7,202 nt of DNA, taken from an uncultured Ruminococcus sp. (GTDB lineage: Bacteria > Bacillota > Clostridia > Oscillospirales > Acutalibacteraceae). Location: positions 1 through 7,202 of the forward strand of contig CACYDB010000118.1 of the NCBI GenBank assembly GCA_902773035.1. The letters are read 5' to 3'. The translations under genes and the position numbers were made by a program. This document shows, in pieces, positions 1 through 4,928 of this stretch. The number at the start of each line of letters is the position of its first letter. Positions within the stretch are counted from its first letter, which is position 1. The notes beneath the pieces are model-generated. The model was not told where the DNA came from, did not search any database, and saw nothing but the letters and a program-made list of their open reading frames with translations.

Positions 1-53
1 ATAGGAAAATCTGTTTTAGGAAGATTGAGCGTGGAATTATAATCCTGTGACAT
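1..53 (-). CDS. ileS: Isoleucyl-tRNA synthetase, N-terminal start only (partial)
   Basis: Only the first 17 codons are in the window; the gene runs off the left edge. The peptide starts MSQDYNSTLNLPKTDFP. The NLPKTDFP stretch is the characteristic beginning of bacterial isoleucyl-tRNA synthetase, which charges tRNA-Ile with isoleucine in the cytoplasm. The ATG has an AGGAG ribosome site 8 nt upstream. The start lies 25 nt after the divIVA stop on the same strand, and divIVA followed by ileS is the standard Firmicutes order, which supports the call. The catalytic HIGH and KMSKS motifs would lie outside the window and cannot be checked. There is no room for the T-box leader that controls ileS in many Firmicutes, so it is probably expressed by read-through from divIVA. 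Confidence rests on a short but distinctive peptide plus synteny. Confidence 0.85.
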   Translation of the reverse strand, partial: MSQDYNSTLNLPKTDFP

Positions 54-61
54 TCTGATTA

Positions 62-66
62 CTCCT
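62..66 (-). promoter_or_regulatory. Ribosome binding site of ileS
   Basis: AGGAG on the minus strand, 8 nt before the ileS ATG at position 53. It supports this ATG as the start of the partial reading frame at the left edge. Confidence 0.8.
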
Positions 67-78
67 AAATTTTATATA

Positions 79-774
79 TTATTCGTCTTCTACGTCGTAG
101 TTTTCGCCAAATTTAAGGTTGTTGAATTTATCGTCTCTTACAAACTCAACGTCCTGCTGATAAGAAGCCTTGCTTACGGGAGCTACGGGCTCAAAAACCT
201 CTTCCTCAACCGCTTCATCAGTGTACTCGGCGGGCTCGGAAACGTCTACTACCTCTTCCTGCTGTACAGGCTCCTCAACGGGAACTGTGGGGTATTTTTT
301 GTCAAGCTCCTCCTGAGCGACAATAACCTCGGCGTCTGTGGGAAGGTCGGTAATTGTCTTGAGGTGAGCGTTGTATGTATTGATAAGGTCGGATCTGAGC
401 TCGGCGGAATCGCTCTTGAGCTTGAGATAAACTTCCTTCTGCTTAACAGTGAGCTCGTTTGACTCCTTGAGAATAGCCTGAGCCTTAGCCTCGGCGTCAG
501 CGATAATCTGCGCCGCCTTGGCGTTAGCGTCCTTGATTGACGCGTCAGCGACTCTCTGTGATGAGAGAAGCGCGTTACGGACAGTCTCCTCGTCTGCTCT
601 GTACTGCTCTACTCTTGTAGCGAGAATGTCCATCTTTCTGATTAAGTCGGACTTTTCCTTTTTAAGCTGCTCAAATGAAACGATAACCTCGTCGATAAAC
701 GCGTCGACGTCCTCGCCTCTGTAGCCTCTGCCGCGTCTGAATGAAATATCCTTGATTTCTTCAATAGTTAACAT
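79..774 (-). CDS. divIVA: DivIVA-family division/polarity scaffold protein
   Basis: A 231-residue cytoplasmic coiled-coil protein of the DivIVA family. These proteins bind negatively curved membrane at septa and poles and recruit division or envelope-growth proteins. The N-terminal domain (about residues 1-45) carries the family pattern: MLTIEEI, then FRRGRGYRGEDVDAF at 12-26, followed by heptad-like helix. A long coiled coil runs from about 27 to 140, with an Ala/Lys/Glu-rich stretch (80-105). The tail (about 150-200) is acidic and Pro/Glu/Val-rich, probably disordered, and ends in a short segment with FVRDDKFNNLKFGENY. I chose the ATG at 774 because AGGAG sits 8 nt upstream; an in-frame GTG at 783 overlaps that ribosome site and is unlikely. 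It follows ylmH by 11 nt and precedes ileS by 25 nt, as in Bacillus. Family is certain; the exact role in this organism is inferred. Confidence 0.95.
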   Translation of the reverse strand: MLTIEEIKDISFRRGRGYRGEDVDAFIDEVIVSFEQLKKEKSDLIRKMDILATRVEQYRADEETVRNALLSSQRVADASIKDANAKAAQIIADAEAKAQAILKESNELTVKQKEVYLKLKSDSAELRSDLINTYNAHLKTITDLPTDAEVIVAQEELDKKYPTVPVEEPVQQEEVVDVSEPAEYTDEAVEEEVFEPVAPVSKASYQQDVEFVRDDKFNNLKFGENYDVEDE

Positions 775-782
775 AGTATACA

Positions 783-787
783 CTCCT
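783..787 (-). promoter_or_regulatory. Ribosome binding site deciding the divIVA start
   Basis: AGGAG on the minus strand, overlapping the ylmH stop codon (TAG) and 8 nt before the ATG at 774. It rules against the GTG at 783, which would lie on the ribosome site itself. The overlap with the ylmH stop suggests translational coupling. Confidence 0.75.
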
Positions 788-1535
788 ATCTGTAATGTTC
801 AACAATTAACTTCAGCCGACCCTTTTTAGTCAGTCCCGACTGTTCTTTGATTATATATTTTCCGCTTCCGCGGATGGTAAGTATGTCGTTTTCTTTGAGA
901 AAATGACTTACGTTTTTGACTTCGCTGTAATTTACCGCGGTCCTGCCCGAGAGTATAAGCTGAGAGGTCTTGCCCCTTGATAAGCCTGTGAGAGCGGCGG
1001 CGACAGCGTCGAGCCTCATTGAGCTTACTATTATACTCAATTCCTCGGTGTTCTTCTCATAGGAAACAGAACACTCGCTTTCGGGTATAATCGTGACGCC
1101 TACGCGTCCGATTTTAAAAATCTGCGACTTAACATAATCGGCAATCTCGCTTTTTATATAGCAGACCGCCTGCCCCTCGCCTACGATTATATCTCCGACT
1201 GAGCTTCGTTCGATACCCAGCCCCATAAGAGAGCCGAGAAAATCTCTGTGACTGAGCTTATCTGTCTTTCTGTACTTAAAGCATACAGCTTCAACGGGAT
1301 AGTCGCACCTTTCAACCTCATACTCGCAAAATGAAGCGATATTACGGGCGGAGTACTCATATCCTCCCCAGAAAGCAAGCTCGCCTGAATACCAAGTGAG
1401 ATAATCCTTGAGTATGTACTGTTCCTTCTCGTTTAAAAAGCCGAGAAATACAGGACTATGTCTGAGAGATGAAAGCCTAACGGCGTCGTCAGCGCGGGAT
1501 ATTAGCTTCTTGTCCTCTTTATCAGAAATAAACAC
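786..1535 (-). CDS. ylmH: YlmH-type S4-domain RNA-binding protein
   Basis: About 249 residues, matching the YlmH family of the Firmicutes division cluster. The N-terminal part carries ISRADDAVRL and FLGFLNEKEQ (about 12-39). The central part has the conserved LSHRDFLGSLMGLGIER block (94-110), then GDIIV. A C-terminal S4 RNA-binding domain (about 172-232) includes MRLDAV, GLSRGKTSQLILSGRTAVN and a KGR-containing tail. In Bacillus subtilis YlmH has been linked to 50S subunits carrying peptidyl-tRNA and to ribosome-associated quality control; the same role here is inference. The start is uncertain: no ATG is available upstream of the conserved region, and the choices are GTG at 1535 (14 nt overlap with sepF) or TTG at 1556 (35 nt overlap). 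Neither has a good ribosome site. I prefer GTG for the smaller overlap and stronger codon. The ylmG gene usually found between sepF and ylmH is missing. Confidence 0.9.
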   Translation of the reverse strand: MFISDKEDKKLISRADDAVRLSSLRHSPVFLGFLNEKEQYILKDYLTWYSGELAFWGGYEYSARNIASFCEYEVERCDYPVEAVCFKYRKTDKLSHRDFLGSLMGLGIERSSVGDIIVGEGQAVCYIKSEIADYVKSQIFKIGRVGVTIIPESECSVSYEKNTEELSIIVSSMRLDAVAAALTGLSRGKTSQLILSGRTAVNYSEVKNVSHFLKENDILTIRGSGKYIIKEQSGLTKKGRLKLIVEHYR

Positions 1536-1977
1536 CGCTGTTTTCGAGCTCGTCAAGGAGATCGTCGCCTGTTAAATCAACGTTATTGGGGATAATGATG
1601 AATGTGCTGGAAGCGACTCTCTTGATTTTACCGCGGTTGGCGTAAGCTACACCGCTTAAGAAGTCGATAATTCTTCTGGACATATCCTTGTTAGTTTCTT
1701 CAAGATTAAGAACAACGGTGTGAGTCTTAATAAGCTCGTCAGCGATAGCTCTTGTCTCCTCGCCGAATCTTTCGGGCTTAAAGAGAGCAACCTGGAGCTT
1801 AGCGGTAGCGCTGATGTTAACAACCTTGTTTCTGTTACCTCTGCCTGAGGGATAAGGGCTTACGTCATCGTAATCGTCTTCATCATTCTCCGAGTAACCG
1901 TACTCATCATAACCGTTATCATATTCTTCGTCGGGAGCGTCCCACATACGTTTAAACTTATCTACAAAACCAGCCAT
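1522..1977 (-). CDS. sepF: SepF, cell division protein anchoring FtsZ
   Basis: A 151-residue cytoplasmic protein of the SepF/DUF552 family. SepF binds membrane through an N-terminal amphipathic helix, polymerises, and links FtsZ filaments to the membrane at the septum. The N-terminus MAGFVDKFKRMW fits the amphipathic membrane helix. Residues 14-40 form a very acidic, tyrosine-rich linker (about half Asp/Glu). The folded SepF domain spans about 59-137 and shows LQVALFKPERFGEE, the THTVVLNLE strand and the RIIDFLSGVAYA helix containing the conserved dimer-interface Gly, then STFIIIPNNVDL. The ATG has a perfect AGGAGGT ribosome site 8 nt upstream. It starts 23 nt after yggS and overlaps the start of ylmH, the expected division-cluster order. 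A promoter candidate inside yggS points at this gene. Confidence 0.96.
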   Translation of the reverse strand: MAGFVDKFKRMWDAPDEEYDNGYDEYGYSENDEDDYDDVSPYPSGRGNRNKVVNISATAKLQVALFKPERFGEETRAIADELIKTHTVVLNLEETNKDMSRRIIDFLSGVAYANRGKIKRVASSTFIIIPNNVDLTGDDLLDELENSGVYF

Positions 1978-1985
1978 TCTAAAAT

Positions 1986-1992
1986 ACCTCCT
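1986..1992 (-). promoter_or_regulatory. Strong ribosome binding site of sepF
   Basis: AGGAGGT on the minus strand, 8 nt before the sepF ATG. It is the best Shine-Dalgarno match in the window, consistent with sepF being translated more strongly than its neighbours. Confidence 0.85.
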
Positions 1993-2000
1993 AATAATCT

Positions 2001-2717
2001 TTATGCCTGATAATTTCGAGCGCCGAACAGGGATGAACCTACCCTGACCATATTGGCGCCTGATAGTATAGCTTCATAATAATCGGCAGACATACCCATT
2101 GAAAGTATATCCATAGATATATTATCTATATTTTTACCCGATATGTCAATAAATAGATTGTTCATTTTATCAAAAAATTTACAAATTTTTTGTGGACTAT
2201 CACAAATCGGCGGTATACACATCAAGCCTTTTACCGAAATATTATCGAAAACTCTGATTTCGTCAAGAAGCTCGACCAATAGATCGGGTTCGACTCCGCT
2301 CTTGCTTTCTTCCCCTCCGATATTGACCTCAATCAGTATATCCGTGTTCACATTATTCCTGACTGACTGTCTCGAAACCTCCCGGGCAAGCTTTACGCTG
2401 TCTACAGACTGGATAAGGTCAACCTTACCGACGATCTGTCTGACCTTATTTGACTGGAGATGTCCGATAAACTGGAGAGAGGCGTGCTCGAGGTCGTATT
2501 TGTCGTACTTGGACAAAAGCTCCTGAACCCTGTTTTCGCCGATATATTTAAGTCCGAGCGATATTGCGTAGTTGATAGCCTCAGCGTCAACCGTCTTTGT
2601 AGCGGCGAGGAAGGTAATATCCTCTCTGCTCTTACCCGCCTTTAAAGCGGCTTCCGATATTCTCTCCTCAATTGTTTTGTAGTTATACTCGATATCACGA
2701 AATAACTTTTCCGTCAT
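2001..2717 (-). CDS. yggS: YggS/YlmE-type PLP homeostasis protein
   Basis: A 238-residue member of the YggS/PROSC/YBL036C family: a single TIM-barrel, PLP-binding protein without known catalytic activity that keeps free pyridoxal phosphate and amino-acid pools balanced in the cytoplasm. The PLP Schiff-base lysine is K41 in FLAATKTV. Other family blocks are IGENRVQE (59-66), FIGHLQSNK (83-91), LIEVNIGGEESKSG, GLMCIPP, SMGMSADYYEAI (206-217) and RVGSSLFG near the C-terminus. Length matches the family. The ATG at 2717 was chosen because AAAAGGAG ends 9 nt before it; the in-frame ATG at 2726 touches that ribosome site. The 5' end overlaps the HlyD-like gene by 23 nt. In Bacillus the equivalent gene (ylmE) sits just before sepF, as here. 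The region coding for about residues 170-205 is much richer in AT and ATA codons than the rest and contains a promoter candidate. Confidence 0.95.
   Translation of the reverse strand: MTEKLFRDIEYNYKTIEERISEAALKAGKSREDITFLAATKTVDAEAINYAISLGLKYIGENRVQELLSKYDKYDLEHASLQFIGHLQSNKVRQIVGKVDLIQSVDSVKLAREVSRQSVRNNVNTDILIEVNIGGEESKSGVEPDLLVELLDEIRVFDNISVKGLMCIPPICDSPQKICKFFDKMNNLFIDISGKNIDNISMDILSMGMSADYYEAILSGANMVRVGSSLFGARNYQA
2121..2149 (-). promoter_or_regulatory. Candidate sigma-A promoter inside yggS, driving sepF onward
   Basis: On the minus strand a perfect -35 box TTGACA (2149-2144) is followed after exactly 17 bp by GATAAT (2126-2121), five of six matches to the -10 consensus. Initiation would fall near position 2114, giving a leader of about 137 nt before the sepF ATG. 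The surrounding stretch is AT-rich, as is usual for promoters. It would allow sepF, ylmH, divIVA and ileS to be transcribed separately from the upstream repair genes. This is a sequence match only; chance occurrence in AT-rich coding DNA is possible. Confidence 0.5.
2171..2192. repeat. Perfect 10-bp inverted repeat in yggS
   Basis: CAAAAAATTT, two bases, then AAATTTTTTG: both arms are exact reverse complements. The repeat lies inside yggS and about 21 bp upstream of the -35 box of the promoter candidate. The two-base spacer makes an RNA hairpin weak, so a DNA-level role (bent A-tract DNA or protein site) is more plausible than a terminator. It may also be chance in an AT-rich stretch. Confidence 0.45.
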
Positions 2718-3990
2718 ACAAGTCATCTCCTTTTATTACAACCTGATCATACAGCTCCAGAGTTTCTCCGCTGAAAAGGGAGTCGTTTTCGGTATCGGGA
2801 TTACAGAGAACATAATCTCTCGCCGAATAAACGATCGCGATTTCCTTGAAGATAAGCTCCGAGCCGTGCAGAACGTAAACGCCCTGAACCTTTTTCTTTT
2901 TGGTGACGGGCTTGCCGTCCTTACCTTTCTCCTTGCGCGTTACATAGTCCTCGTGTATAGCGCGCTTGCTGACCTTGAGACCGGTATATGAAAGAGTGGT
3001 TATTTCGGCGTTTTCCTTTCTCGCGTCGGCGAGGAAGTTGTTCATATAGTTACACGCCAGAACAAGAACCGCTCTGTGCTTCTTTGATTTCTGATTTATG
3101 GAATGAATCGTTGTCGGGATCTTCTCGGTCGTAACGGACGGCATTGAAGCGTAGATCGTAGCCTCGCTGTTCAGAAGCTTTGCGAGAGTGACGGTATCAT
3201 CGGGGCTTACCTCGCAGACAATGTACCATACGGGATCGGTTACGATCTTGCCGACTACGTTTGAATCGGTTTTATACTTTTTGAGCTTTCTGAACTTACC
3301 GACGGTGAGCTTATCGACGTTATCGAAGCTTACGGATTTCTCATAGCCGTCTGTGCCTGAGATAAAATATCCCGCCTTAGTCGCTGAAAGTGAGCCGGTT
3401 TTCTCGGAGCAGTTAGCCTCAAGCTTGGAACGCTTTCTTTTGAGCTCCGTGATTTTAGCCTTGAAGTTCTTAACGCTGCCGGTAGTGAGCTGTCTTTCGC
3501 AAATCGTCAGCAGAAGATTGTTGCACGTATTTCCCGCGTCCTCGAGCTTGCCGCTGTTGACGTAGGAATTGATCGAGAAAATGTTGTTGTTGATCTGAGT
3601 ATTAATTGTGTCAAGACCTACGGAATCCTTGTAGTAGCTTTCGCTTAAGGTTGAGAGCGTTTTGATTTGCTTATTGATTTTTTTGATCTGTTGTCTGGAA
3701 ACGGCGTCGCTTTCGTTATTATAAATATCGGCGATATTCTGACCCGCGCTGACGTTATCTCCGTCGCTGACATTGTAGGATAAAACGCCGATGTCGCTGT
3801 TTGTGACGAAGGTTTCATCACGCACGATAAACGCGTCGCAGTGAATCACATCCGATACAGTGTTTGAAACCGCTTCCTCGGTTTCTACGGATCTTGAGAA
3901 ATTCGCGCTCGCGAACAGATATACGATATATGCGATTATGCAAATTGTCAGAAGTCCGAAAACTATTCTTCTAAATAATAATTTATCCAT
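2695..3990 (-). CDS. HlyD-like membrane-anchored adaptor protein, function unknown
   Basis: A 431-residue protein resembling HlyD/membrane-fusion (periplasmic adaptor) proteins. After a short basic N-terminus (MDKLLFRR) one transmembrane helix spans about residues 9-28, so the remainder should be outside the cell membrane. Residues about 65-90 (IGVLSYNVSDGDNVSAGQNI) look like the first half of a split biotinyl-lipoyl-like domain. Residues about 95-195 are helical and Lys/Glu-rich, fitting a coiled-coil hairpin, and SATKAGYFIS at 202-211 would resume the lipoyl half. The C-terminal part contains YTGLKVSKRAI (335-345), a typical adaptor beta-domain motif, then a lysine-rich loop (352-367) and GVYVLHG. 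The ATG is preceded by GAGGA. It overlaps the miaA stop by 8 nt and the yggS start by 23 nt. No ABC, RND or outer-membrane partner is in the window, and a monoderm has no outer membrane. An envelope or division role is inference from context. Confidence 0.8.
   Translation of the reverse strand: MDKLLFRRIVFGLLTICIIAYIVYLFASANFSRSVETEEAVSNTVSDVIHCDAFIVRDETFVTNSDIGVLSYNVSDGDNVSAGQNIADIYNNESDAVSRQQIKKINKQIKTLSTLSESYYKDSVGLDTINTQINNNIFSINSYVNSGKLEDAGNTCNNLLLTICERQLTTGSVKNFKAKITELKRKRSKLEANCSEKTGSLSATKAGYFISGTDGYEKSVSFDNVDKLTVGKFRKLKKYKTDSNVVGKIVTDPVWYIVCEVSPDDTVTLAKLLNSEATIYASMPSVTTEKIPTTIHSINQKSKKHRAVLVLACNYMNNFLADARKENAEITTLSYTGLKVSKRAIHEDYVTRKEKGKDGKPVTKKKKVQGVYVLHGSELIFKEIAIVYSARDYVLCNPDTENDSLFSGETLELYDQVVIKGDDLYDGKVIS
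2727..2734 (-). promoter_or_regulatory. Ribosome binding site deciding the yggS start
   Basis: AAAAGGAG on the minus strand, within the end of the HlyD-like gene. The spacing to ATG 2717 is 9 nt, while ATG 2726 is directly adjacent, so the downstream ATG is the likely start. Confidence 0.75.
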
Positions 3991-4927
3991 AAAATCCTCG
4001 TTTCAGGATTATGCCCGAGGCATAATCAAGCTGTTGCTGAGTAGTTATATATTCATCAATATTGATCCAGTTTATATCTTCGTTACGCCTGAACCACGTG
4101 AGCTGACGCTTGGCGTAATGACGGGTTTCGGTTTTGAGCCTTTCTATACATTCGTCAAGGCTCTGCTCTCCGTCGAAATACGGTTTAAGCTGTTTATAGC
4201 CTATTGCCTTTGAGGAGGTTTCGCTCAAATCGGAGCTCAAAACTCTTTGAGCTTCGTCAAGCAATCCTTCCTTTACCATCAAATCAACCCTGAGATTGAT
4301 TCTGTCGTAGATGTACTGACGGTCTTTTGCGGTAAGTCCGAAGTACAGCGCGTCATAGTCGGAGCCTTTTTTGCGGCTTTCGATATTTTGCTGAGTGATG
4401 GTCGCGCCCGTTGTTTTATAAAACTCGATAGCGCGGATAATACGCTTGCGGTTTTTCTCAACGCTGAGCCTTTGAGCTGAGTCGGGATCAAACTCGCTAA
4501 GCATTGTGAGTAAATAATTTGTACCCTTCTCGTCGGCAAGCTCGTTCAGTTCATTTCTCAGTTTAATATCGGAGCTATTCTCGGCAAAGTCGATTCCGTT
4601 GACGAGAGAGTCAATGTAAAGCCCTGTTCCTCCGCAGACAATGGGAACCTTTCCCCTGCCTGTGATGTCGTCGATAGCTTTTTTCGCGTCAAGGACATAC
4701 TGACCGACTGAGTAAGAAGCGTCGGGTTCGAGAAAATCCATAAGATGATGCTTTATTCCTAGCTTCTCCTCCTCGGAGGGCTTAGCCGTGGCGATTTTCA
4801 TATCCTTATAAATCTGCATACTGTCAGCGGATATGACCTCGCCGTTGTATTTTTTCGCTAAAGCTACGGCGAGTGCAGTCTTTCCCGACGCTGTAGGTCC
4901 CGCCACAACAAGCAATTTAGTTTTCAT
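3983..4927 (-). CDS. miaA: tRNA dimethylallyltransferase MiaA
   Basis: A 314-residue cytoplasmic enzyme that transfers the dimethylallyl group from DMAPP to N6 of A37 in tRNAs reading UNN codons (i6A37). Visible motifs are the P-loop GPTASGKT (10-17), ISADSMQIY with the catalytic Asp (D35), the ATAKPS and KHHLMDFLEPDASYSVGQY blocks, GGTGLYIDSLVNG (99-111), NRKRIIRAIEFY, AIGYKQL and the C-terminal RHYAKRQLTWFRR tRNA-contact motif. Length is normal for the family. The ATG at 4927 was chosen because the protein then starts MKTKLLVVAGPTASG as the family does; upstream in-frame starts would overlap mutL. The start is one base after the mutL stop, with a weak GGAAGAG site, so translation is probably coupled. 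Order mutS-mutL-miaA is common in bacteria; the hfq gene that often follows is replaced here by the HlyD-like gene. Confidence 0.97.
   Translation of the reverse strand: MKTKLLVVAGPTASGKTALAVALAKKYNGEVISADSMQIYKDMKIATAKPSEEEKLGIKHHLMDFLEPDASYSVGQYVLDAKKAIDDITGRGKVPIVCGGTGLYIDSLVNGIDFAENSSDIKLRNELNELADEKGTNYLLTMLSEFDPDSAQRLSVEKNRKRIIRAIEFYKTTGATITQQNIESRKKGSDYDALYFGLTAKDRQYIYDRINLRVDLMVKEGLLDEAQRVLSSDLSETSSKAIGYKQLKPYFDGEQSLDECIERLKTETRHYAKRQLTWFRRNEDINWINIDEYITTQQQLDYASGIILKRGFYG
3993..4027 (-). promoter_or_regulatory. Two alternative hairpins over the miaA end and hlyD-like ribosome site
   Basis: On the minus strand, GATTATGCC / TCG / GGCATAATC (4027-4007) is a perfect 9-bp stem with a 3-nt loop. 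Directly after it, AATCCT / GAAACG / AGGATT (4010-3993) is a 6-bp stem that includes the AGGA of the downstream ribosome site. The two share AATC at 4010-4007, so only one can form at a time. No U-tract follows, so it is not an intrinsic terminator. The structure lies in the last miaA codons and could couple translation of the downstream gene to that of miaA; this role is inference. Confidence 0.35.
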
Positions 4928-4928
4928 T

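Noticed and set aside
775..783. GTG at 783 as the divIVA start
   Set aside because: It overlaps the AGGAG ribosome site that serves the ATG at 774.
850..880. TATAAT (855-850, minus strand) as a divIVA promoter
   Set aside because: The -10 is perfect, but the best upstream box is TTACCA (4 of 6) at a 19-bp spacing, too weak to annotate.
2143..2526. Plus-strand open frame of 127 codons opposite yggS
   Set aside because: Ser/Leu/Ile-rich low-information peptide, antisense to intact yggS, so treated as a shadow frame.
4007..4027. Hairpin as a rho-independent terminator after miaA
   Set aside because: The stem is good but no U-run follows; the next bases are CTGAAACGAGG, and the following gene starts within 17 nt.
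3860..4213. Plus-strand open frame of 117 codons across the miaA/HlyD-like junction
   Set aside because: Antisense to two real genes and has no recognisable domain; the shared strand direction and motifs of the true genes explain it.
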